The position numbers and the translations under genes are program-made. Shown here in pieces: positions 1-7,229 of a stretch of DNA of 8,049 bases. This DNA is from Candidatus Equihabitans merdae (GTDB lineage: Bacteria; Bacillota; Clostridia; Lachnospirales; Lachnospiraceae), in assembly GCA_018065025.1 (NCBI GenBank), contig JAGHUB010000318.1, forward strand, positions 1 to 8,049, given 5' to 3'. Numbering within the stretch: position 1 is the first letter of the stretch; every line of letters begins with the position of its first letter. Below the pieces are notes generated by a model. It ran no database searches. It worked only from the letters and a program-made list of their open reading frames with translations, and was not told the DNA's origin.

Positions 1-830
1 TTTTTTGCCTCAGTAATGTTTCTCTTCACAAGAGCTTCAGCTGATTTGAAAACACCATCGGCTTCATCATCAAATACCATAAAATCAGCTTTCTCCCATG
101 CGTCAATATTATTGAGTCTCTTAATGTCTTCGAAAAGCTTTCGATCAGCTTCTTCTTTGGCTTTACGCTGGGCTTCTTCCTTGGCCTTGCGAGCTGCTTC
201 TTCCTTGGCCTTACGGGCAGCTTCCTCTTTGGCCTTGCGAGCTGCTTCTTCCTTGGCCTTGCGGGCTGCTTCTTCTTTAGCCTTACGAGCAGCTTCTTCT
301 TTAGCCTTGCGCTCTGCCTCTTCTTTTTCCTTCTGTGCAGTTGCTTCCTTTATTGACGGCTCAGCAATAGATTCTTCTTCATCTGCAGCACCTGGCTGAA
401 TAATCCCATTAAGGAGATTCATAATCCATTCCCGATAATTGTTGCAAGAAATGGTAATGCTATTTCCATCTGCATAATTGATAGTAAGGTAGCTATCTTT
501 TTGAGGACTAACACTTTTAATGCCATCGAAGAAGATGCAATGTCCATGACTGGTTACAACCTGTTTCCTGCTAGGGGAGAATTTGAAAAATGAACTATAC
601 AGACATTTGTCGGTAATGACAAAACCTTCTTTAGCACTACCAAATAATGTATGATCAGAAAGGCCAACAACAGTTTCATCCATTGCATGATAGGCATAGC
701 GTTTTACAGCATTTGCCAATTTTTTTGAATCAATCTCAGAACCATATAGCATATTACGGATCAAAATATGTTCGTCATTTGATGTAACTTCCCTAACGAT
801 CTTTTCTAATTCCTTGACATTCATTTCCAT
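1..830 (-). CDS. Unrecognised protein: possible PH-like N-terminal domain plus KAKEEAAR octapeptide repeats (partial, runs off left edge)
   Basis: An open frame runs from ATG at 830-828 to the window edge with no stop: 276 codons, C-terminus missing. I chose this start because a GGGGG ribosome binding site (842-846) lies 11 nt upstream; the in-frame ATG two codons later is too far from it. Residues 1-145 look globular, with alternating strands and short motifs such as LFGSAKEGFVITDKCLYSS (62-80), FDGIKSV (101-107) and REWIMNLL (133-140). This resembles small bacterial PH-like domains, but that is pattern memory, not a search. Residues 167-230 are eight tandem octapeptides of KAKEEAAR type, highly charged and probably one long helix (single alpha-helix or coiled coil, TolA-like in composition). 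Residues 231-276 (KLFEDIKRLNN onwards) begin another, unidentified segment. There is no signal peptide or membrane segment in the visible part, so it is probably cytoplasmic. Outside the repeat the gene is more AT-rich than the pheST cluster. Function unknown. Confidence 0.8.
   Translation of the reverse strand, partial: MEMNVKELEKIVREVTSNDEHILIRNMLYGSEIDSKKLANAVKRYAYHAMDETVVGLSDHTLFGSAKEGFVITDKCLYSSFFKFSPSRKQVVTSHGHCIFFDGIKSVSPQKDSYLTINYADGNSITISCNNYREWIMNLLNGIIQPGAADEEESIAEPSIKEATAQKEKEEAERKAKEEAARKAKEEAARKAKEEAARKAKEEAARKAKEEAARKAKEEAQRKAKEEADRKLFEDIKRLNNIDAWEKADFMVFDDEADGVFKSAEALVKRNITEAK
141..332 (-). repeat. Eight tandem 24-nt coding repeats (KAKEEAAR octads)
   Basis: Eight in-frame 24-nt units encode residues 167-230 of the partial gene. 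In reading order they are KEKEEAER, five copies of KAKEEAAR, KAKEEAQR and KAKEEADR. Units differ mainly at third positions (AAG/AAA, GCC/GCT/GCA, CGC/CGT), so the protein repeat is better conserved than the DNA. The first and the last two units are the diverged ones, as expected where central copies are homogenised. The pattern suits a rigid charged helix acting as a spacer. Copy number may vary between strains through slippage. Confidence 0.93.
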
Positions 831-841
831 AAATATTGTTT

Positions 842-846
842 CCCCC
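842..846 (-). promoter_or_regulatory. Ribosome binding site of the partial repeat-bearing gene
   Basis: Read on the minus strand this is GGGGG within AAGGGGGAAA, 11 nt before ATG at 830. The spacing is slightly long but usable, and it decides for the first of two nearby in-frame ATG codons. No convincing promoter is visible in the short region between this site and the inverted repeat at 887-1011. Confidence 0.55.
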
Positions 847-876
847 TTCTTTGATGTAAAGCTGTACTTTCGGTAT

Positions 877-1011
877 AAAAAATAAATAGTGCAAGGCGAT
901 CACATATGAAGAATCAGGCGTTAAGCCAAAGGAGTCCGAAAATCCTCCCTGAAAGGGATAGTTGAGGACGACGACGCGTGCCTGATGATCATATGTAGAT
1001 CGACTGCGCTA
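877..1011 (-). terminator. Candidate terminator after queA (long stem followed by T-rich run)
   Basis: Reading left from the queA stop (1027), the minus-strand transcript meets the right arm of a long inverted repeat, a loop, then the left arm ending at 887, followed at once by TTTATTTTTT (886-877). Stem plus U-run is the layout of an intrinsic terminator and suits the end of the yihY-to-queA cluster. Reservations: the stem is far longer than usual and interrupted by internal loops, the loop is about 56 nt, and the base of the stem (TAGCGCA with TGCACTA) contains a C-A mismatch on this strand. Termination here is plausible, not certain. Confidence 0.45.
887..1011. repeat. 125-nt imperfect inverted repeat with structured loop (candidate structured RNA or small mobile repeat)
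   Basis: On the plus strand four blocks pair in register: TAGTGCA (887-893) with TGCGCTA (1005-1011), CGATC (897-901) with GATCG (998-1002), ACATATGA (902-909) with TCATATGT (989-996), and ATCAGGC (913-919) with GCCTGAT (980-986). Small internal loops and a bulged A997 separate them. That gives 27 paired positions, and G920-T979 and T921-G978 can extend the stem as wobbles. The loop holds smaller hairpins: CCCT-GAA-AGGG (947-957), TCCT/AGGA (930-946) and an alternative TCCTC/GAGGA (943-968). No convincing ORF fills it. The wobbles form only in plus-strand RNA, whereas the T-run lies on the minus-strand side, so orientation is unresolved. I recognise no riboswitch consensus in it. Confidence 0.7.
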
Positions 1012-1026
1012 ATGTAATCTTATAAA

Positions 1027-2055
1027 TCAGCTGAGCATCATAGCATCCCCAAAGCTGAAGAAGCGGTAGCCTTCTTTAACGGCTTCTTCATATGCATGGA
1101 GGACATGTTCTCTGCCTGCAAAAGCAGATACCAGCATAACCAGTGTGCTTTCCGGCAGGTGGAAGTTGGTGATCAAAGCATCCATGAGCTTGAAGTCATA
1201 GCCCGGATAGATGAAGATCTGAGTCCAGTTACTGCCGGCTTCAATGTGCCCCTTCTCTGTGGCAGCAGACTCGATGGTACGGCAGGATGTGGTGCCGACG
1301 CAGATAACGCGACGACCTTCTTCCTTTGCCTTATTAATAATGTCTGCTGTTTCCTCCGTAACCACATAAAACTCAGAGTGCATCTCATGTTCTTCAAGGT
1401 TTTCCGCCTTAACCGGACGGAAAGTACCTAAACCAACATGAAGAGTAACCGGAGCGATGATAACCCCCTTCTCCTGCAACTCTTCCATCAGCTTCTCTGT
1501 GAAATGAAGACCGGCTGTAGGAGCTGCGGCAGAGCCATCATGCTTAGCATAGACTGTATTATAACGAGTCTTATCTTCCAGTTTATTGTGGATATATGGC
1601 GGCAGGGGCATTTCCCCTAACTGGTCCAGAACTTCTTCGAAGATGCCGTCGAATTCAAAGCGAATATGGCGGTTACCATTGTCCAGAACCTCTGTGATCT
1701 CGCCGGTAAGAACCCCCTCACCAAATACGATGCGGGCACCGGTGCGGCACTTCTTGCCCGGTTTAACCAGACATTCCCATTCCACATCACTTAATCGACG
1801 AAGCAGCAGGATCTCAACATGACCGCCACTGCCTTCTCTCACACCGTACAATCTGGCAGGGATAACCTTGGTGTTGTTGATGACCAGCACAGCCCCGGCC
1901 TTCAGGTATTTACCGATATCAGAGAATACTTCGTGGGAAAGCTCTCCTGTTTCTCTGTCCATGTGAAGAAGTCTGGATGAGGAACGATCTTCCAGGGGAT
2001 CCTGAGCAATCAGTTCCTTTGGAAGATCATAGTAATAATCAGATGTTTTTAACAT
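1027..2055 (-). CDS. queA: S-adenosylmethionine:tRNA ribosyltransferase-isomerase QueA
   Basis: QueA moves the ribosyl group of S-adenosylmethionine onto 7-aminomethyl-7-deazaguanine at tRNA wobble position 34, giving epoxyqueuosine, a late step of queuosine synthesis in the cytoplasm. The protein is 342 aa, the normal full length, and is collinear with the family: [16 protein letters not shown] near the N-terminus (5-20), [12 protein letters not shown] (23-34), [11 protein letters not shown] (59-69), the [11 protein letters not shown] stretch (75-85), GEMPLPPYI (147-155), [10 protein letters not shown] (180-189), [11 protein letters not shown] (205-215), TTSCRTIES (255-263) and the C-terminal [10 protein letters not shown] (295-304). 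Its ATG overlaps the upstream phosphatase stop by 1 nt (TAATG), implying translational coupling; its own ribosome binding site is weak. The common partner tgt is not next to it here; a stem with a T-run follows instead. Identification is firm. Confidence 0.97.
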   Translation of the reverse strand: MLKTSDYYYDLPKELIAQDPLEDRSSSRLLHMDRETGELSHEVFSDIGKYLKAGAVLVINNTKVIPARLYGVREGSGGHVEILLLRRLSDVEWECLVKPGKKCRTGARIVFGEGVLTGEITEVLDNGNRHIRFEFDGIFEEVLDQLGEMPLPPYIHNKLEDKTRYNTVYAKHDGSAAAPTAGLHFTEKLMEELQEKGVIIAPVTLHVGLGTFRPVKAENLEEHEMHSEFYVVTEETADIINKAKEEGRRVICVGTTSCRTIESAATEKGHIEAGSNWTQIFIYPGYDFKLMDALITNFHLPESTLVMLVSAFAGREHVLHAYEEAVKEGYRFFSFGDAMMLS

Positions 2056-2699
2056 TATTCGTTACCGTTCCCGTAATAATCAATGGGTTCACTTTCATAG
2101 AAAATGATATCCTGCTGAAGATCAGTCAGTTTACCATCTTTCATGGTCAGAATGCTGACACAGCAGTTAGGCGGTACATTTCCATGCCAGAAATCCCCGT
2201 CCTGCCAATAATGCTGAAGAATAGCTCTGGAGCAGACACCATGGGTAGAAACCAGGACTCTTTCAGCCCCTTCTTTCTCCAGTTCTTTCATAGATTCCAG
2301 GAAATCGCCGGCTCGTTTGATAACGTCTCTGATGGCCTCACCATTGTTGGGGCGATAACCATTTTCAGAAGGATCGTAAAGAGCTAATCTTTGCTCCGGG
2401 GTAATATCAGCATGCTTACCTCTGCTGACAAGACCTTCCCAGTCGCCGAAACTCATTTCCATAATACGTTTATCGTTAACGATTTCGATATCAGAGTCGC
2501 CAAGGATGATTTCCGCTGTTTTTCTGGCACGACTAAGTGGGCTGGAGAAACAATGATCAAACTTGATATGTTTCATACCAATGGCTGCTTCTTCTGCCAA
2601 AGACACCCCTTCAGGGGCAAGCGGAATATCCACCTGCCCCTGAAAACGTGCTACTTTATTCCATTCTGTAATACCGTGTCTCAGAATATAAAGTTCCAT
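2055..2699 (-). CDS. Histidine phosphatase superfamily protein (phosphoglycerate-mutase-like)
   Basis: A 214-aa cytoplasmic enzyme of the branch-1 histidine phosphatase (phosphoglycerate mutase-like) superfamily, which forms a phosphohistidine intermediate. The RHG signature is at residues 7-9 in [11 protein letters not shown], with H8 the expected nucleophile. Other expected active-site residues are R57 in [12 protein letters not shown], the acidic residue in the [10 protein letters not shown] segment (80-89) and H153 in STHGVCSRA. All are present, so it is probably active. The substrate cannot be read from sequence: relatives include cofactor-dependent phosphoglycerate mutases, alpha-ribazole phosphatases (CobC) and broad phosphatases. 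At 214 aa with no cobalamin genes nearby, I leave it general. Its ATG follows the pheT stop with no gap (TAAATG). A GAGG site (2706-2709), 6 nt upstream inside the pheT end, serves as ribosome binding site. It is embedded in the tRNA-related operon. Confidence 0.92.
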   Translation of the reverse strand: MELYILRHGITEWNKVARFQGQVDIPLAPEGVSLAEEAAIGMKHIKFDHCFSSPLSRARKTAEIILGDSDIEIVNDKRIMEMSFGDWEGLVSRGKHADITPEQRLALYDPSENGYRPNNGEAIRDVIKRAGDFLESMKELEKEGAERVLVSTHGVCSRAILQHYWQDGDFWHGNVPPNCCVSILTMKDGKLTDLQQDIIFYESEPIDYYGNGNE

Positions 2700-5120
2700 T
2701 TAAGACCTCAATGTGATGTTCAGGCTTTCCAGACCGTTCATGATCTTCTTCATGACAGCTGTGATTTCATTTTCTTCCAGAGTCTTCTCTGCATGTCTGA
2801 ACATAAGCTTGTAAGCCAGTGACTTTGTTCCTTCTTCAACGCCCGGACCTTCATAGACGTCGAACAGACGGCAGCTTTCCATAAGCTTGCCACCACGCTG
2901 GCGGATCATATTCATGATCTGACCGTTTGTAACATTCTTGGGTACGACCAGGGAGATGTCACGTGTAACAGCCGGGAAGCGGGCGATACCCTGGAACTTT
3001 CTGTCGAAGGAAGCCATGGGATAGATCACCGGCATATCCAGAACAGCTACATAAGCTCTTTCACGGATACCATAGTTCTTGCGAACCTGGGGATGTACTT
3101 CACCAAGATAACCAACAACCTGCTTGTTGATAATAATCTCAGCCTGACGACCCGGATGCAGGTAATTCTTCAGGTTAGAAGCTTCATAAGAGATGGGGCT
3201 TGTGATACCCAGTCTTTCAAAGAGAACTTCCAGAACACCCTTCATATCGAAGAAATCATCCTGACCGTAGAAACCAAGTGTCAGAGTCATACGTTCATCC
3301 GGCAGCTCTGTCAGCGGCAGAGACTTGGGAATATAGACATTACCTGTCTCGTAGAGATGAACGTTCTCATTACGACGGCTGCTGTTGAAGGCCAGAGATG
3401 TCAGCATACCATTAAGAGAAATAGTTCTCATGATGGAGAAGTCTTCACCCAGAGGATTGGAGATTTCGATAGCCTGACGAAGCTTGTCATCGGCATCCAG
3501 CATAAGTTTGTTGAATACCTTGGGGCTTTCGAAGGAATAACTGTAAGCCTGTGAGAAACCACAGTCTTCGATAACACGACGAGCGATGTCGTTGATACGC
3601 ATATCTTCCTGCAGACGACCTTCGGTAGCTTCACCGTGAGGCAGTGTGGTAGGAATCTTGTCATAACCCCAGAAACGGGCAACTTCTTCTGCCAGATCGC
3701 AGGGACGAAGGACATCCTGTCTCCATGTGGGAACTACAACTTCATTGGTTTCAGCATCGTATTCCAGATCAACAGCCTTGAAATAGCCAAGCATCTCTTC
3801 GGCCGGCAGATCCGTGCCAAGCAGACCATTGATCTTCTCAGCATTGAAGGGGATACGTTTAGCAACCGGCAGTTCGCCGTGAACATCCACAACACCACCG
3901 ATAACTTCGCCGGCACCGAACTCTTCCATCAGCTGACAGGCACGGTTAACGGCTTCGATAGCAGTATTGGGATCCAGACCCTTGTCGAACTTTGCAGAAG
4001 CATCTGTCTGAAGACCGATACGCTTAGCTGACAGACGGATGTTTGTGCCGTTGAAGCAGGCAGCTTCGAAAAGAACAGTCTTAACATCATCTGTGATCAT
4101 GGAGTTTTCACCACCCATGATACCGGCGATACCGATTTCCTTTTCGCCGTCACAGATCATCAGAACATCATGGTCAAGCTTTCTGTCCTGGCCATCCAGT
4201 GTTGTGAAGACATCGCCGTCTTCAGCACGTCTGACGATGATCTGATGGTTGGCGATTGTATCATAGTCGAAGGAGTGCGTGGGCTGACCATACTCTTCCA
4301 TGACATAGTTTGTGATATCAACGATGTTGTTGATGGGACGGATGCCATTGGACATGAGACGTCTCTGCATCCACTTGGGTGAAGGACCGATCTTGACATT
4401 CTTAACAGCTCTGGCGCAATAACGTGAGCACAGATCCGGATCCTGAACCTTAACATCGATATAATCGTGAACATCTTCATCGTTACCGGTTTCTTTAACA
4501 TCCGGATAAACGAAGGGCTTGTTGAATGTAGCAGCAGCTTCTCTGGCGATACCGATAACGCTGTAGCAGTCAACACGGTTGGATGTGATCTCGTATTCGA
4601 TAACAGCATCATGAAGGCCAAGCAGTTCAACAGCGTCAGCACCGATAGGTGTGTCATCCGGGAAGACGTAGATACCGTATTCCGGAGCTTCCGGGAAGAA
4701 TTCCGGTGTGGAACCCAGTTCTTCGATAGAGCAGATCATACCGAAAGATTCGATACCGCGAAGTTTACCGGCCTTGATCTCGATACCACCTTCTGTCATC
4801 TTGCCGTCATGACCGCCGGCTACTTTACCACCAACCAGAACAACCGGAACCTTCTGTCCGGCAGCAACGTTGGGAGCGCCGCAGACGATCTGCAGATCTT
4901 CGCCTGTACCTACATCAACAGTGCAGACATGCAGGTGATCTGAATCCGGGTGATCGTTACAGGTTTTGACAAGACCGACAACGATCTTATCCAGATCACG
5001 GTCCATCTCTTCAAAGCATTCTACTTTTGTGCCGCTAAGAGTCATGGCATCAGCATATTCTTTAGCTGTGCAGTCAAGATCCGGCACATATTGTTTAATC
5101 CAAGATAATGATGTATTCAT
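2700..5120 (-). CDS. pheT: Phenylalanyl-tRNA synthetase beta subunit
   Basis: The beta subunit of the cytoplasmic alpha2-beta2 enzyme that charges tRNA-Phe. At 806 aa it is full length for the bacterial long form. Visible domains are an N-terminal segment opening MNTSLSWIKQYVPDLD, an EMAP-like tRNA-binding OB fold (about 40-155, with DHPDSDHLHVCTVDVG and VCGAPNVAAGQKVPV), the B3/B4 editing domain (about 210-390, with EITSNRVDCYSVIGIARE just before it), B5 (about 405-478), the catalytic-like core (about 480-700) and a C-terminal FDX-ACB anticodon-binding domain (about 711-804, starting FQGIARFPAVTRDISLV). A GGGAG site (5127-5131) lies 6 nt before the ATG. It starts 22 nt after pheS, so the two are co-transcribed. 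Nothing appears truncated. The N-terminal wording reminds me of Lachnospiraceae PheT, which is the main basis for the lineage guess. Confidence 0.98.
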   Translation of the reverse strand: MNTSLSWIKQYVPDLDCTAKEYADAMTLSGTKVECFEEMDRDLDKIVVGLVKTCNDHPDSDHLHVCTVDVGTGEDLQIVCGAPNVAAGQKVPVVLVGGKVAGGHDGKMTEGGIEIKAGKLRGIESFGMICSIEELGSTPEFFPEAPEYGIYVFPDDTPIGADAVELLGLHDAVIEYEITSNRVDCYSVIGIAREAAATFNKPFVYPDVKETGNDEDVHDYIDVKVQDPDLCSRYCARAVKNVKIGPSPKWMQRRLMSNGIRPINNIVDITNYVMEEYGQPTHSFDYDTIANHQIIVRRAEDGDVFTTLDGQDRKLDHDVLMICDGEKEIGIAGIMGGENSMITDDVKTVLFEAACFNGTNIRLSAKRIGLQTDASAKFDKGLDPNTAIEAVNRACQLMEEFGAGEVIGGVVDVHGELPVAKRIPFNAEKINGLLGTDLPAEEMLGYFKAVDLEYDAETNEVVVPTWRQDVLRPCDLAEEVARFWGYDKIPTTLPHGEATEGRLQEDMRINDIARRVIEDCGFSQAYSYSFESPKVFNKLMLDADDKLRQAIEISNPLGEDFSIMRTISLNGMLTSLAFNSSRRNENVHLYETGNVYIPKSLPLTELPDERMTLTLGFYGQDDFFDMKGVLEVLFERLGITSPISYEASNLKNYLHPGRQAEIIINKQVVGYLGEVHPQVRKNYGIRERAYVAVLDMPVIYPMASFDRKFQGIARFPAVTRDISLVVPKNVTNGQIMNMIRQRGGKLMESCRLFDVYEGPGVEEGTKSLAYKLMFRHAEKTLEENEITAVMKKIMNGLESLNITLRS

Positions 5121-5126
5121 GTTAAT

Positions 5127-5131
5127 CTCCC
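5127..5131 (-). promoter_or_regulatory. Ribosome binding site of pheT
   Basis: GGGAG on the minus strand lies 6 nt before the pheT ATG, inside the 22-nt pheS-pheT gap. It fixes the pheT start and shows that pheT has its own initiation site. Confidence 0.8.
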
Positions 5132-5142
5132 ATTTTTCAGAA

Positions 5143-6171
5143 TTAGAACTGGCTCAGGAAACGAATGTCGTTTTCATAGAGCAGACGCATGTCATCGATT
5201 TCGTACTTCAGCAGGGCAATACGTTCCAGACCGACACCGAAGGCAAAGCCCTGGTATTCTTCCGGATCGATACCGCACATCTCAAGAACATGAGGATGTA
5301 CCATACCACAGCCCAGGATCTCGATCCAGCCTTCATTCTTACAGAAACGGCAGCCCTTACCGCCGCACTTGAAGCAGCTGACATCCATTTCAGCAGAGGG
5401 TTCTGTGAACGGGAAATGATGGGGACGGAAACGTGTCTTGGTTTCTTCACCAAAGAGCTCTCTGGCGAAAACATCCAGAGTACCCTTCAGATCGGAGAAA
5501 GTGATGTTCTTGTCAACAACAAGACCTTCGATCTGATGGAAGGACGGTGAATGTGTAGCATCAACTTCGTCAGAACGGAATACACGACCGGGAGCGATCA
5601 TGCAGATGGGCAGCTTGCCCTGTTCCATAACACGAGCCTGAACCGGTGATGTCTGAGTACGCAGCAGGATGTCCTTTGTAATATAGAAAGTATCCTGTTC
5701 GTCCTTGGCCGGATGATTTGCCGGAATGTTCAGCTTAGTGAAGTTGTATTCATCGTATTCGATTTCAGGACCTTCGATAACTTCATAACCAAGACCGATG
5801 AAGATACGTTCAACTTCTTCCAAAGCGATGGTGTTGGGATGACGATGACCAACCATCATCTTCTTAGCCGGCAGTGTAACGTCGATGGTTTCAGCTTCCA
5901 GCTTCTTAGCCATAACTTCGGCTTCGATCTTAGCCTTAACTTCTTCCATGCGGCCTTCGATAATACCGCGAGCTTCGTTAACCCATTTACCAACCATGGG
6001 ACGATCTTCGGGAGCTACATCCTTCATAGCTTTCATCACTGATGTCAGTGAACCTTTTTTGCCGAGGAATGCTACCTTGATCTCATTTAACATATCCATG
6101 CCGGAAGCTTCACTGAGCTTGGCAAGAGCTTCTTCCTGGATCTCTCGGACTTTCAGTTGAATATCACTCAT
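5143..6171 (-). CDS. pheS: Phenylalanyl-tRNA synthetase alpha subunit (start at internal ATG)
   Basis: The catalytic alpha subunit of phenylalanyl-tRNA synthetase, a class II enzyme, 342 aa as for typical bacterial PheS. The N-terminal coiled-coil arm (about 1-90) is followed by the catalytic domain. Class II motif 2 is at about 195-199 (GRVFRSDEVDATH) and motif 3 at about 308-317 (GFAFGVGLER). The amino-acid pocket alanine of GFAFG is present, as in phenylalanine-specific enzymes. A CxxC-x4-CxxC cluster (C266, C269, C274, C277 in CFKCGGKGCRFC) could bind zinc; similar cysteines occur in other Firmicutes PheS as I recall. The frame extends to a GTG at 6177, but that abuts GGAGG with no spacer. 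The ATG at 6171 has GGAGG 6 nt upstream and gives the usual opening MSDIQLKVREIQ. The start overlaps the end of yihY by 8 nt, so translation is probably coupled. Confidence 0.97.
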   Translation of the reverse strand: MSDIQLKVREIQEEALAKLSEASGMDMLNEIKVAFLGKKGSLTSVMKAMKDVAPEDRPMVGKWVNEARGIIEGRMEEVKAKIEAEVMAKKLEAETIDVTLPAKKMMVGHRHPNTIALEEVERIFIGLGYEVIEGPEIEYDEYNFTKLNIPANHPAKDEQDTFYITKDILLRTQTSPVQARVMEQGKLPICMIAPGRVFRSDEVDATHSPSFHQIEGLVVDKNITFSDLKGTLDVFARELFGEETKTRFRPHHFPFTEPSAEMDVSCFKCGGKGCRFCKNEGWIEILGCGMVHPHVLEMCGIDPEEYQGFAFGVGLERIALLKYEIDDMRLLYENDIRFLSQF

Positions 6172-7222
6172 CTTCACCCTCCATAATATCTTCGTTTTGA
6201 TAAAATCCCTGACGGATCAGGCTTAGATCAATACCTGTCTCGTCATCGTAATCATGCCCTTCCTCTCGGACTTCCGGCACGATCTCATTTGTATTAAAAA
6301 CCTCTTCAGCGGCCCGGCGCTTCTGCTCCATGACCTCCCGACGGAGTGTTTCCTGTTTTAAAGCACTGGTTTGCTTAGCCTCTTCAATCGTTTTAACGAT
6401 CATATTGTCTTCCGGATTCTCCAGAATGATCTGATTGATCTCAGCTCCGGCCAGCAGGAAATACATACAGAAGTATAGCCACATCATAGCCAGCACCATA
6501 CCGGTCAGTGAGCCGTATATGGATTTAAAGTTAGTGGTGTGTGAATAGTATAAAGTCAGGAAATATGACAAAATAACCCACACCGTTGCTACCAGCAAGG
6601 CCCCGGGAAACTGGGATGATACCCGTTGGCGCTTATTGGGGAAAAATGTGTAGATGGTCCAGAAAATGACCACCAAGAGAAAATACCCGATCAGCTTACC
6701 AAAAGGCGCAAAGACCTGAACCATCTCAGCTATAGCCGGAAAACGGCTTCCCGCTGCATCCGTAAAGAGAAGACTCTGTGAATGCAAAAAAGCCACCAGT
6801 ACCAATGCGATGATCAGAAACAAAATCATCAGCATAGATCTCAGCCGTAGGAAAATGAACTGACGCGTCTCACTGACCTTGTTGATAACATTCATACTCA
6901 AAGTCAGGGCAAATATTACTTTGGACGCAGACCAGATCAGGATCACCACCGAGATCGGTACGATGGCAAATGACTTACTGTAGACTTCTTCAATAATAGC
7001 AGAAATATAATCTCGGATACCTGCCGGGCATACCGAGATAATGACGTTCATAACCATGGTGTCGTCAATAGAGGACCGGCTGATGATGGCCATAACGATC
7101 ATAATCAGCGGAACAAATGATAACATCAGAAAAAAAGCACATGTAGTGGCATACGCACCTACATGGTCTTTTCTTAAACGTTCACCAAAGTATGAAATAT
7201 TTCCAACGATACTTCTGATCAT
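6164..7222 (-). CDS. YihY/BrkB-family inner membrane protein
   Basis: A 352-aa polytopic membrane protein of the YihY/BrkB family, once misannotated as ribonuclease BN; its biochemical role is not settled and I do not assign one. About six hydrophobic segments are visible: 26-48, 86-107, 127-148, 174-194, 205-226 and 238-261. Family hallmarks include the YTFFPN stretch after segment 4 (191-196), PGALLVATVW (206-215) and the last-helix signature SIYGSLTG...LYFCMYFLLAGAEIN (234-263). A hydrophilic, strongly charged tail of about 90 residues (264-352, rich in E, K, R and D) follows and should be cytoplasmic; it is variable in the family. Its ATG is only about 8-10 nt past the predicted 3' end of the 6S RNA and has a poor ribosome binding site (AGAG close to the start), so initiation may be weak or depend on RNA processing. 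The end overlaps pheS by 8 nt. Confidence 0.92.
   Translation of the reverse strand: MIRSIVGNISYFGERLRKDHVGAYATTCAFFLMLSFVPLIMIVMAIISRSSIDDTMVMNVIISVCPAGIRDYISAIIEEVYSKSFAIVPISVVILIWSASKVIFALTLSMNVINKVSETRQFIFLRLRSMLMILFLIIALVLVAFLHSQSLLFTDAAGSRFPAIAEMVQVFAPFGKLIGYFLLVVIFWTIYTFFPNKRQRVSSQFPGALLVATVWVILSYFLTLYYSHTTNFKSIYGSLTGMVLAMMWLYFCMYFLLAGAEINQIILENPEDNMIVKTIEEAKQTSALKQETLRREVMEQKRRAAEEVFNTNEIVPEVREEGHDYDDETGIDLSLIRQGFYQNEDIMEGEDE
6177..6182 (-). promoter_or_regulatory. Ribosome binding site that sets the pheS start
   Basis: GGAGGG on the minus strand ends 5 nt before ATG at 6171 (6 nt counting GGAGG only). The upstream in-frame GTG (6177-6175) overlaps the end of this site and cannot use it, so the protein begins at the ATG. 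The site lies inside the last codons of yihY. Confidence 0.85.
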
Positions 7223-7229
7223 GTTCTCT

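Noticed and set aside
141..332. CRISPR-like regularly spaced repeats
   Set aside because: The units are contiguous 24-mers without spacers and are in frame inside a coding sequence.
16..399. Plus-strand open frame of 127 codons rich in Ser, Ala and Leu
   Set aside because: It is the antisense shadow of the KAKEEAAR repeat; the minus-strand frame has a start with ribosome binding site and continues beyond the repeat on both sides.
980..990. CTGATGA, a hammerhead-ribozyme core motif on the plus strand
   Set aside because: The partner GAAA and cleavage-site elements are not placed on suitable stems; the motif is just part of the inverted-repeat arm.
887..1011. Retron, riboswitch (SAM, FMN, TPP, c-di-GMP) or IS200/IS605 end as identity of the inverted repeat
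   Set aside because: No reverse transcriptase, transposase or TnpB is adjacent, and none of the consensus core sequences of those riboswitches is present.
4160..4657. Minus-strand 165-codon frame inside pheT
   Set aside because: It is an out-of-frame shadow of pheT, which is intact through this stretch.
4966..5550. Plus-strand open frame of 194 codons across the pheT/pheS junction
   Set aside because: It lies antisense to two firmly identified genes, has no recognisable domain and no ribosome binding site of note; other plus-strand frames at 3093-3554, 4467-4943 and 1977-2387 are rejected for the same reason.
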